Below the pieces are notes generated by a model that saw only the letters and a program-made list of their open reading frames with translations, had not been told where the DNA came from and did not search any database. A DNA stretch of 64,000 nucleotides, taken from Serratia sp. DD3. GTDB lineage: Bacteria; Pseudomonadota; Gammaproteobacteria; Enterobacterales; Enterobacteriaceae. Position 1 is the stretch's first letter. The number at the start of each line of letters is the position of its first letter. The stretch lies in NCBI RefSeq assembly GCF_000496755.2, contig NZ_AYKS02000041.1, forward strand, positions 1-64,000, given 5' to 3'. The translations under genes and the position numbers were made by a program. Of this stretch, positions 1-7,413 are shown in pieces.

Positions 1-2
1 CG

Positions 3-215
3 CTGCTGGGCAAGGCAGGAGACAGCGCGGGTCTGGAGCGAACGATCAAGGTCAATACCAGCAAAAGCCGAACATATTCATTTTTCCGACAAGGTGTTAT
101 CTACTATCAATTACTGCCTAAAATGAAAGAAGCCTACGCGATATTGTTGATGGAGAAGTTTACTTATTACCTGAGGCAGCATCGGTTATATACCCGCACA
201 CTTGGCATTATTTGA
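3..215 (+). mobile_element. C-terminal end of an IS4-like transposase (cut by window edge)
   Basis: An open frame enters from the left edge and gives about 70 residues ending in a TGA stop at 213-215. The peptide contains a conserved-looking block (NTSKSRTYSFFRQGV), then LPKMKEAYA, and ends in LGII. This pattern (Asn-Thr, Arg-Thr-x-Ser, Phe-Arg-Gln-Gly, then a leucine-rich tail) resembles the C-termini of a group of IS4-family DDE transposases as I remember them. The catalytic DDE core lies outside the window, so the family call rests on the tail alone. It marks the left side of the window as mobile-element-rich. It may be intact or a remnant. Confidence 0.45.
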
Positions 216-364
216 GTCTCTAAAAATGAGGGGATCTCTGAGCTTTGGACCTCATCATTGAACGAAACGCCCGCGCAATCCCGCTCTTTTAGGGTCGGGT
301 CAAGCGGGAGGTAAATTGTTTTTGGTCAAGGCCTTAGACCGCTGCTGCAAAATGGCGTCTGAAT

Positions 365-420
365 CGATCACGGTTTGGCATGCATCCCCGATCATGGTTT
401 GGCATCCTGCCGATCACCCC
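365..420. repeat. Tandem terminal-type repeats resembling an IS21-family end
   Basis: The unit CGATCA(C/T)GGTTTGGCAT occurs at 365-380 and 389-404, followed by a third partial unit, CGATCACCCC, at 411-420. The spacing is 22-24 bases. IS21-family elements carry multiple short direct repeats of this kind at their ends, where the transposase binds. No istA or istB gene is visible, so this would be a solitary end left by a deletion. The family assignment is from pattern memory only. Confidence 0.4.
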
Positions 421-693
421 GGGAATTAACTCTTTCTTACACGGTCTCTATGGCTGATGTTTACGCTGATGGAGGCATTGATGTCCAAAAAGAGAAAAAC
501 CAGAAGTGCCATGGAAACCTGTTTTAAGGTCCTTGTCCGCTTTAAAGCCACGTCTCTGCCATGGCCTCTCGCCACAGCAATGTCCCATTGATACCCTTGA
601 AAAACAGCTCTTTCTGAGAAAGTCAGGTTGTTTAATATACATCAACCATAATCAAATAAATTTGTAACAAACCTTAGCTATTATCAAATCCAC

Positions 694-711
694 ATTCAAA
701 TTCAAATTCAA
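694..711 (+). repeat. Three tandem ATTCAA hexamers before the lipoprotein start
   Basis: The hexamer ATTCAA is repeated three times head to tail at 694-711, directly upstream of the AGGA ribosome site and the ATG at 727. Short tandem repeats here can change spacing between promoter and gene when the copy number slips. With only three copies this may equally be chance in an A/T-rich leader. Confidence 0.5.
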
Positions 712-726
712 GTACATAGGACGTTA

Positions 727-3700
727 ATGATGAGAAATATGTATGTTCGCCAGTTTTGCCTGATGTTCGCAGGTTTGGCCTTGATGGCATGTGATAATGC
801 ATCATCCCCCGCTGGGGAAAACATAGAACCAGTGTCTAGTTATAAAATAACGTTGGAAGCCACCCCATCGGCGGCCGGGCATATCACTATTTCACCAGAA
901 AAAAGTGAATATCCGCAAGGGAGTGAAGTCACTTTAACTGCGATACCTAGCAGTGAGGATTATCATTTTGCCAGTTGGGGCAACAGCGTGACTGGCAGTG
1001 AAAACCCTATCACCATTCGCGTCCAGAATAACATGGATATCACCGCACAATTCAGTGAAACGGTGAAGCCGCCAGAACCTGTTGATTATAAAGTATCACT
1101 GGATGTCGCCCCCAAAGAGGGTGGAAAGGTCACCATCAGCCCAGATAAAAGCGAGTATGCGGCAGGTTCCTTAGTCACATTAACCGCAGAAGCAGCAGAG
1201 GACGGCTATGAATTCATCGGCTGGGTTGGGGATATCACCAGTGATAAAAACCCCCTACAAATTAATGTGGATAAAAATCTGGCTCTCACAGCTAACTTCC
1301 GAAAAAAGGAAGATGAAGATTGGGTAGCTCGGGTTATTAAAACGCCAGAAAATATTGATGCACGTTTCACTGTAGCGATACCCCCTAAGGTGATAGGGAC
1401 CACTAGCCATCAGAATGAAAAACAAGAAACAGAAATTACAGATTTCAATCGTTATCAAGTCAACGATGATTTTGTTATCACCATGGGGCGCTTGAATCAT
1501 AGTAAAAATGAAAAAATTCTCTCGATGGAGTTCAAAACGGGAACCGGTCTTGCTTTACATCCGTTAGAGCGTTCAACGGGTCAATGGAGTATGGAATCAA
1601 CCACGAAAAGCATGGGAAGTGCCCTGGCTAAAGGGGTTAACATTATAGGGGCGATCAATGCGGATCCTTATAACATGTTTAATGGCTGGAACGTGGGTAT
1701 TACCACTATCAACGGGGTTAACTACTCAGGAGCCAATACTTCACATACTTCCAGAGACTTTACTGAGAGTGCAGTTATTGTAAAAAATGATGACACCGTT
1801 GAGATTTGGGGGAAAGAGCGGTTACCACTTTTCACCATGAATTGGTATCACAATGGGCAAGCTATGGGAGGAGCCAGGGCCGTTTATCATTTCGACAAAG
1901 AGAAAAATGAGAATAAATTTAAATTTTTTGCAGACCAAAGTGATAAGTCCATTAGCGTTTACAGCGGTGATAACTACCGTTCCATCGTTAATATAAACAA
2001 TAAAAGGGCTGTATTGGTAAGACCAGAAGCGAATGAAGTGACCGTTATTGCCAATAAAGAGGGGTCCAATCGCGTTCAATACCCACCCTTTAGCAGCAAA
2101 GTAGTCAAAATTGTTTCCCAAAGCTCTCTGGTTATCCCTTCTGGCCACGCGCTGATTGTGACAGACGGCAATGCGCTTGCTAACGTGAACCCGGGTGATA
2201 GCCTGGATATTCGTTATGAAACGGATGATCCCGCCTGGCTTGAGGTTAAGCATGCGTTAGGCGGCGGGTTCATGAATGGTCTATTAGTAGAAAATGGTTC
2301 TCTATCCCGGGGGGCTGAGGATCAATCAGCAATCAGTTCCAGAACCGCCTTAGGCGTCAGAGCAGACGGTAGTGCTTTCTTTCTTACGGTGGATAAACCG
2401 ACGCTTTCACCTTCTGATGGCGTTACTTTGAAAAAACTCGGCCAGATCATGTTGGCTTATGGCGCTAAAACCGCCATTGAGCTTGATGGTGGCGGTTCTA
2501 CAACCATGGCTTACCGTATGCCAGGTAGCCAAAAGGCCAGCCTGCTAAATACCCCCTCGGATGGCAGTGAGCGCCCAGTAGCAACAAAATGGGCATTGAT
2601 GCTTACCGGCAGTGGTAACTATGCCAACCAGCTTCAATTATTCCCAAAATCACTTACCGTCTTGGCTGGAGCAGAATACCGAGATTTACTGGCGATTGGT
2701 TACGATGGCAAATTTGATTCGCTATCCGGGGATCTCGTATTAGGCACCTCTGATGCCAAGCTTGGGCGGGTACACAAAAGCGATCTTGCCTTTACGGCCG
2801 GGCAGGAGGCTTTCAGCGGTTATCTTCTGCTACAGTCAGGTGAACAAACTTCTGGTTCTAAGCTTAACGTGGTGACCGAGGTAGATAGCCTGAATTTTGC
2901 TCTTGATTCCCTGGTTCTGGAAGCCGGTGAATCGCGCAGCCTACAACCTACACTGCGCAAAAATGGGGAGCCGGTTTTTTATAATCCTTCCCAACTTACT
3001 TATCACCTCGATACATTGGAAAATGGCACGATTGATCCCGAAACGGGTATTTTCACCGCTAAAAAGGTGCAGGGCGGCGAAACCAGAGTCACGATGAGCT
3101 ACGGTGGTCAGTCAGCATCGATCCTGATTAAAGTAGGTGTACCACCAACGTTGATTGAAGATTTCGAAAAAGGCATCCAACACTACACTGCAAAGGGCGC
3201 TAGAGCCATTAGTCTTGCTTTGGATGAAAGTACAGATATTTTTTACTCTGGTAAAAAATCTGCAAAATTACAGTGGAAAGCAGATCCTGCGCAGCCCGGC
3301 ACTTTTGGTGCTTATTTAACCGATCCTGTCAAGTTAACCAAGATAGAAGGATATCCTAAACGCTTGGGCGTTAATATTTACATTCCAGAGGAGTTGGCGG
3401 AAAAGAACTGGTGGATGCGTGGCTTGATAAGAGACAATAAAGGCAAAAGCGTCACTATTGATTACAATCAGTCTTCGGATCCTCTGCCAGCAGCGGGTTG
3501 GCACTATGTGGATGCCAAGATCCCTGAAGGTTTTGAGCCCCCATTCTTTTTCGATCAGCCGTTCCGTTTTTTAGTAACCAGTACTGCAGAACGTATAGAC
3601 TCATCCATTTATCTTGATGATTTTATTGCTGTTTATAGTGATAGTACCGACCTGCATGGACCAGATATTGAAATAACGCCAGCTAAAGGCGAAACCGTGT

Positions 3701-5754
3701 CGACCCATTCACCCGCAATCAAATTGAAAGCTGCCGACACATCGGGGATAAATCCTGAAACCGTGCTATTAAAACTGGATGGCAAAGAGGTCTCTGCGGC
3801 AGCTCAGTTTGATGGCATAGATACCTTTACCTACCAGACTAGCGGCTTAAAAGACGGCTGGCACAAAGTTGACTACAGTCTTGGGGATCGCTATGGAAAC
3901 ATCACTACCGGGGATTATCTGTTTAATATTGTGACCGGCGCTCCCCGTATTTATGTTGATGACAGTCAGGTTGATTCGTTTTCTCCCGGTACTACCTTCC
4001 GCTTACCTATCAGGGTTATTGGTGGTGATGCTTTCACCCAGCTCAATTTGACATTGGGTTTTGACAGCACCAAATATGCGCTTAAGGTTGTCGATAATCA
4101 CCTTAAAGGTGCCAACATCAATCTCACTTCGAATAGTTGGTCCGCTGAGTTCAGTGGTTTTTCCCAGGAAACGCAAACGCTCGCCACTATCGAAATAACA
4201 TTACATGATTACATCAGCCGCGGCGATGCCGCACTGACTATCTCTGGCACCCTTGATGGCAAACCATTCTATTATCCGGTGATCAAAAAAGAGATCTCCA
4301 GTTTGTATCGCTTATTCAATCGTTGGATTGAGAAAGACGGTATTAATGAACTGATTGTGGTGGATAAAAATGGGCAGGTTGTTTCAGGCGTAAAAATTGA
4401 AAAGGTGACCTATAACGCTGCAACGGATACCGTTTCTGGTATTGAATTGCTGGGTGTGACCGACATCAATGGCCGGTTATCGTATCCCTTGGATTGTCAT
4501 TCGGAGCCAGGTGACTGTTCCACCACCCATACGTTCCGTATTTTTGACAGTAAAGGAAGCTCACTGATTCATGGAATTTCAGCACTACCAGAAAACTTGA
4601 CATCGCAGCCACGTTACATCTACCTGACACCAGGTAAACGTACGGATAACGTCAACCTGACTTGGTACACCAACACCGCGAATACAGACTCAACGGTCAT
4701 GTTTGGCGAAGGTAGCCTGGTGAACAAAACTCAGGGAAGCAGTGAGGTTATCCCCTTCTTGTATGGCCCAGAGGCGGGTTTGGTACGTGTACATCATGCT
4801 AGTCTATCTGGATTGGCAGCAGGCACACAGTATCTTTATCAGATTGGTGAAGGTACAGATAGAAGTGAGATTTATCAGTTCACTACAGCGAGTAATAGCG
4901 ATGAGGTTCGCATCCATTTATTGGGTGATACACAGACGCTGGATAACAACAATATTAATAATGGTGCCCCATTAATTGGTGAGCTTTTGGCTAAAATGGA
5001 TAACCAATTGCCACAAAAAGATTTAATTCTGCATGTGGGGGATTTCACGGATGACCTAAGTCTATACCAATTGGTTCGCAAATTCTTCGAACAGGTTGAA
5101 GGGCAAGATAAGGCCTCATCAGTGCCACTGGTCATTGCCCAAGGTAACCATGAAGTGATCAATGATGGTGCTACCAAATATGCTTCTATGTTTTCCTACC
5201 CCTATGCTCGCGGTTTACCGTTTCCTGTGTCAAAAGCGGTGTACTCTTTTGATTACAACAATGTGCATATTGCAGTGATCACCGCTGAGGTAAGCACTGA
5301 TAAGGGATGGCAAGATATGATGGAGTGGTTACGTAATGACATGAAAAACAGCAACAAGCAGTGGAAAATCCTGATATCTCATCGTCCTCCTTATGAAGCA
5401 AACCCTGCTTCAGGTAACGGATTGGTGAAAAAATATTTGCCTTCAGTCGTCGATGAAGTCGGAATCGATCTTGTTTTGTCTGGACATGATCATATTTATA
5501 GCCGCAGCGTGCCTTTAAAACAGGGGCAGCCAGACCCCGCTGGAGCTACGTATCTTATTGCTGGATCCGATTCGGCAAAATTCTACGATGCTGGGTTGGC
5601 GGGTATTGTTCCCGTTGCTGATGTGTTATTTGATACCAATATCCAAGTTTTCACTACGCTACATATTAAAGGTGATGCCATGGAGGTAGAAACCCGAACA
5701 CTCTATGGGGAGTTGGTTGATAGCTATACATTGTATGCCAAACCTGACCAGTAA
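727..5754 (+). CDS. Multidomain lipoprotein: phosphodiester glycosidase plus purple-acid-phosphatase-like phosphoesterase
   Basis: A 1675-residue exported lipoprotein. The signal peptide ends in a lipobox (LMAC, Cys about residue 22) followed by Asp-Asn. Two InlB-type B-repeat modules follow (about 40-110 and 120-190; motifs FASWG and FIGWVGD). Then comes a phosphodiester glycosidase (NAGPA/DUF2233-type) domain with LGVRADGS near residue 541 and the signature ELDGGGSTTM near 585. The middle has Big-type, carbohydrate-binding-like and cohesin-like beta domains (about 690-1180). The C-terminus has an FN3-like purple acid phosphatase N-domain (about 1300-1392) and a calcineurin-like metallophosphoesterase with LLGDTQ, HVGDFTDD, GNHE, ISHRPPYE and GHDHIYSR (1397-1595), so the metal ligands look complete. 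The start has an AGGA ribosome site 5 bases upstream; a second ATG follows directly. It stands alone in accessory DNA. Inferred role: removing a sugar from a phosphodiester and then the exposed phosphate. The substrate is unknown. Confidence 0.85.
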   Translation: MMRNMYVRQFCLMFAGLALMACDNASSPAGENIEPVSSYKITLEATPSAAGHITISPEKSEYPQGSEVTLTAIPSSEDYHFASWGNSVTGSENPITIRVQNNMDITAQFSETVKPPEPVDYKVSLDVAPKEGGKVTISPDKSEYAAGSLVTLTAEAAEDGYEFIGWVGDITSDKNPLQINVDKNLALTANFRKKEDEDWVARVIKTPENIDARFTVAIPPKVIGTTSHQNEKQETEITDFNRYQVNDDFVITMGRLNHSKNEKILSMEFKTGTGLALHPLERSTGQWSMESTTKSMGSALAKGVNIIGAINADPYNMFNGWNVGITTINGVNYSGANTSHTSRDFTESAVIVKNDDTVEIWGKERLPLFTMNWYHNGQAMGGARAVYHFDKEKNENKFKFFADQSDKSISVYSGDNYRSIVNINNKRAVLVRPEANEVTVIANKEGSNRVQYPPFSSKVVKIVSQSSLVIPSGHALIVTDGNALANVNPGDSLDIRYETDDPAWLEVKHALGGGFMNGLLVENGSLSRGAEDQSAISSRTALGVRADGSAFFLTVDKPTLSPSDGVTLKKLGQIMLAYGAKTAIELDGGGSTTMAYRMPGSQKASLLNTPSDGSERPVATKWALMLTGSGNYANQLQLFPKSLTVLAGAEYRDLLAIGYDGKFDSLSGDLVLGTSDAKLGRVHKSDLAFTAGQEAFSGYLLLQSGEQTSGSKLNVVTEVDSLNFALDSLVLEAGESRSLQPTLRKNGEPVFYNPSQLTYHLDTLENGTIDPETGIFTAKKVQGGETRVTMSYGGQSASILIKVGVPPTLIEDFEKGIQHYTAKGARAISLALDESTDIFYSGKKSAKLQWKADPAQPGTFGAYLTDPVKLTKIEGYPKRLGVNIYIPEELAEKNWWMRGLIRDNKGKSVTIDYNQSSDPLPAAGWHYVDAKIPEGFEPPFFFDQPFRFLVTSTAERIDSSIYLDDFIAVYSDSTDLHGPDIEITPAKGETVSTHSPAIKLKAADTSGINPETVLLKLDGKEVSAAAQFDGIDTFTYQTSGLKDGWHKVDYSLGDRYGNITTGDYLFNIVTGAPRIYVDDSQVDSFSPGTTFRLPIRVIGGDAFTQLNLTLGFDSTKYALKVVDNHLKGANINLTSNSWSAEFSGFSQETQTLATIEITLHDYISRGDAALTISGTLDGKPFYYPVIKKEISSLYRLFNRWIEKDGINELIVVDKNGQVVSGVKIEKVTYNAATDTVSGIELLGVTDINGRLSYPLDCHSEPGDCSTTHTFRIFDSKGSSLIHGISALPENLTSQPRYIYLTPGKRTDNVNLTWYTNTANTDSTVMFGEGSLVNKTQGSSEVIPFLYGPEAGLVRVHHASLSGLAAGTQYLYQIGEGTDRSEIYQFTTASNSDEVRIHLLGDTQTLDNNNINNGAPLIGELLAKMDNQLPQKDLILHVGDFTDDLSLYQLVRKFFEQVEGQDKASSVPLVIAQGNHEVINDGATKYASMFSYPYARGLPFPVSKAVYSFDYNNVHIAVITAEVSTDKGWQDMMEWLRNDMKNSNKQWKILISHRPPYEANPASGNGLVKKYLPSVVDEVGIDLVLSGHDHIYSRSVPLKQGQPDPAGATYLIAGSDSAKFYDAGLAGIVPVADVLFDTNIQVFTTLHIKGDAMEVETRTLYGELVDSYTLYAKPDQ

Positions 5755-5795
5755 CAGAAAGTGTTGATATCAACAAGGTAGAGGAGTGTTCGTGG

Positions 5796-5830
5796 TCCCG
5801 GGGTGATCAGCGTCTTGATTTGATCACCCC
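5796..5830. repeat. Perfect 10-bp hairpin and partner of a 13-bp inverted repeat
   Basis: GGGGTGATCA (5800-5809) and TGATCACCCC (5821-5830) form a perfect 10-bp inverted repeat with an 11-base loop, 45 bases after the lipoprotein stop. No T-run follows, so it is a poor intrinsic terminator. In addition TCCCGGGGTGATC (5796-5808) is the exact reverse complement of 412-424 on the other side of the lipoprotein gene. The pair may mark the borders of an inserted segment. Confidence 0.6.
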
Positions 5831-5887
5831 AGGCGCATCGGCTCCGGTATTTCGGGGCCATTGCAGAGGAAGACTCCTTCTTTATGA

Positions 5888-6226
5888 TTGGGTCTCCCTG
5901 CCTCACACTCTAGCTGTCAGCCAGTCATGCGGTAAGTGGTACGTCACAGTATCCAGACGGAATACGACGTCACTGAACCAGCTCATACCTCAACGTCGAT
6001 GGTGGGTCTTGATGCGGGTGTGGCAAAGCTCGTTACGCTATCAAATGACACCATTTTTGAGCCTGTAAACAGTTTTAAATCCAACCAGAATAAACTTGCC
6101 AGACTCCAGCGTGAAATGAGCCGTAAGGTGAAGTTCAGCAACAACTGGAAGAAAGCCAAACGCAAAGTACAAAACCTGCACTCACGTATCGCAAATATCC
6201 GCCGCGACTATCTTCAATTTGAATAA
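5888..6226 (+). pseudogene. TnpB (IS200/IS605 OrfB) fragment, frameshifted
   Basis: The translation resembles the central part of IS605-type OrfB/TnpB, the RNA-guided nuclease of IS200/IS605 elements. It includes VGLDAGVAKLVTLSN, which carries the RuvC-I aspartate, and then a basic helical stretch with NWKKAKRKVQNLHSRIA and RRDYL. Upstream residues (SQSCGKWYV) are in another frame: compared with the second copy at 7108, two extra bases near 5948 break the frame. The family's usual length is about 370-400 residues. Both ends are missing here and the frame stops at 6226 in unrelated sequence. It is a dead remnant. Confidence 0.75.
5916..6114. repeat. Direct repeat copy A (about 199 bp, TnpB fragment)
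   Basis: Nearly identical to 7108-7304. The differences are a few substitutions at the left end and a 2-bp indel; from about 5950 to 6114 the two copies match without visible change. The two copies lie in the same orientation about 1.19 kb apart and bracket the toxin-antitoxin pair. Confidence 0.9.
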
Positions 6227-6306
6227 ATTGAAAATTTCACCAGTTTCTGTCAAAAATTCGTTGTCAGAATGGATATTGACCTATTGTGCGACCAACAGGT
6301 CAGGCA

Positions 6307-6585
6307 TTACGGGTATTCCTGACGGGCGTGTAGAACATCAAGTACTTCAATACAATCGAGCAGTACCCGATACACAACGATATAGTTGGGGTGAGCGACG
6401 ATTTCTCGTGTGCCAGGAACTCGACCAGGGCGAAAAATATAGGGATGCTCCGTTGCCGGAAGCGTTGAGTCCTGAATACGATGTAGCAAAGACTCAGCAG
6501 CGAAAGGGTTTTGTTCGGCAATAAAACCGATTAGTGTGTAAAGTGCAGTTCTGGAATCGTCAGTCCACTTGACTGGTAACATCAA
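6307..6585 (-). CDS. RelE/ParE-family toxin
   Basis: A 92-residue basic protein matching the RelE/ParE toxin fold in size and pattern: an N-terminal VKWTDDSRTALYTL helix region, a central AAESLLHRIQDS helix, then HPYIFRPGRVPGTREIVAHPNYIVVYRV and a C-terminal beta strand ending in VLHARQEYP. This arrangement (Arg-rich strand, then I-V-Y-R-V, then H-x-R-Q) is typical of ParE-like toxins that act on gyrase or on ribosome-bound mRNA; which one cannot be told here. Its ATG overlaps the end of the upstream antitoxin gene by 4 bases (6582-6585), so the two are translationally coupled. The module sits among IS remnants and is probably an acquired stabilisation cassette. Confidence 0.85.
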   Translation of the reverse strand: MMLPVKWTDDSRTALYTLIGFIAEQNPFAAESLLHRIQDSTLPATEHPYIFRPGRVPGTREIVAHPNYIVVYRVLLDCIEVLDVLHARQEYP

Positions 6586-6773
6586 GCTGGTTTCCTTTTC
6601 ATTTTAGCTTCTTCAATAATCTTCCACGCGCCAGCCATCACTTCATCGTGAGGTATACGTGGCTTGGTACTGTTCATCGCTGCTTCTACTCTGGCACGGA
6701 ACCAGCGGTCATAGCTGTCAGCCTGCTCCTGAGTTTCAAACTCGGATACGATGGGGGACAGTTTGGTTACCAT
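6582..6773 (-). CDS. Antitoxin of the RelE/ParE pair (stability-determinant type)
   Basis: A 63-residue acidic-to-basic small protein read before the toxin, as expected for an antitoxin. It contains EFETQEQADSYDRWFRARVE, the conserved block of the stability-determinant antitoxins usually found beside RelE/ParE toxins, followed by IPHDEVMA and a lysine-rich tail (EEAKMKRKPA). An AGGAGT ribosome site lies 7 bases before the ATG. Antitoxins of this kind usually repress their own promoter, which should lie just to the right of 6780. No obvious palindrome was picked out there. Confidence 0.8.
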   Translation of the reverse strand: MVTKLSPIVSEFETQEQADSYDRWFRARVEAAMNSTKPRIPHDEVMAGAWKIIEEAKMKRKPA

Positions 6774-7070
6774 ATGACTTACTCCTTTCTTTGCTGCTCT
6801 TTTGACCAGTATAGCCTGTTACGCTGTTCGGACCAAGTGGATGACAAAGGCCTGCTGTTGTTCCTTACCAAAATTTTCAACATCCCCCTTCTCGTTGTTT
6901 GCTGGTACCTAGTGGAGTGGGTTGTCAGCTCTCGGCGAAGCCAGTTCAGGGCAGCGAGAAAGACGAGTTGGCGCTGGCCCTTAAAGTATTTGAGCGGAGC
7001 CTGGAGCAGTCGAGAGGTGGGGTTCAGGGGCAGTGGCCTAGGCGGCCATAACGACCAGCAATCTACCAGC

Positions 7071-7094
7071 AAAAACCCAGCCATAGGCTGGGTT
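7071..7094 (-). terminator. Intrinsic terminator (leftward)
   Basis: AACCCAGCC / GGCTGGGTT form a 9-bp perfect stem with a 3-base loop. On the minus strand the stem is followed by five T residues. It would stop transcripts coming leftwards from the region of the secreted protein gene, insulating the toxin-antitoxin pair. Confidence 0.75.
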
Positions 7095-7107
7095 CTCTGA
7101 ATAAGCA

Positions 7108-7304
7108 GTCAGCCAGTAATGCGGTAAATGGTACGTCAGTATCCAGACGGAATACGACGTCACTGAACCAGCTCATACCTCAACGTCGATGGTGGGTCTT
7201 GATGCGGGTGTGGCAAAGCTCGTTACGCTATCAAATGACACCATTTTTGAGCCTGTAAACAGTTTTAAATCCAACCAGAATAAACTTGCCAGACTCCAGC
7301 GTGA
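7108..7304 (+). pseudogene. Second TnpB fragment (direct repeat copy B)
   Basis: A second copy of the TnpB fragment. The frame runs from CGKWYVSIQTEYDV through VGLDAGVAKLVTLSN to KLARLQRD, then breaks into unrelated sequence at 7304 (copy A continues as TnpB for a further 100 bases). It lacks the 2-bp insertion seen in copy A, so its 5' part is the better guide to the ancestral frame, but a TAA lies just upstream. Not functional. Confidence 0.75.
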
Positions 7305-7413
7305 CACGCAACCAGCGGTCATCGCTTTCCATAAGGGGAACTCATCAAGATGTGGGTACAAAGCTCATCGAGCTATTACCGAAGAAAAATCTGTTTCATG
7401 TTTTAACAATATG

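Larger units (their letters stand above)
216..726. other. Intergenic stretch with IS debris, no supported gene
   Basis: About 510 bases separate the transposase tail from the large lipoprotein gene. I see no convincing gene. A 65-codon minus-strand frame at 448-645 has no ribosome site or recognised product. The stretch holds the IS21-like repeats at 365-420, one arm (412-424) of a 13-bp inverted repeat whose partner is at 5796-5808, and an A/T-rich segment from about 640 that should contain the lipoprotein promoter, although I cannot pick a clear -35/-10 pair. Confidence 0.6.

Noticed and set aside
1822..2253. A 143-codon minus-strand frame inside the lipoprotein gene
   Set aside because: It lies wholly opposite the phosphodiester glycosidase region and has no recognisable product.
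5800..5830. Hairpin after the lipoprotein as intrinsic terminator
   Set aside because: Perfect stem but no T-run; recorded as a repeat instead.
6779..7084. A 101-codon minus-strand frame between the toxin-antitoxin pair and the second TnpB fragment
   Set aside because: Its start overlaps the terminator at 7071-7094 and its end is the antitoxin ribosome site. The composition is not protein-like. It may be part of a repeated intergenic sequence.
7305..7365. Possible remnant of a second antitoxin gene (minus-strand reading with D-D-R-W-L-R-V)
   Set aside because: It resembles the YDRWFRARV block over only about seven residues (and a shared 13-base stretch), too short to claim homology.
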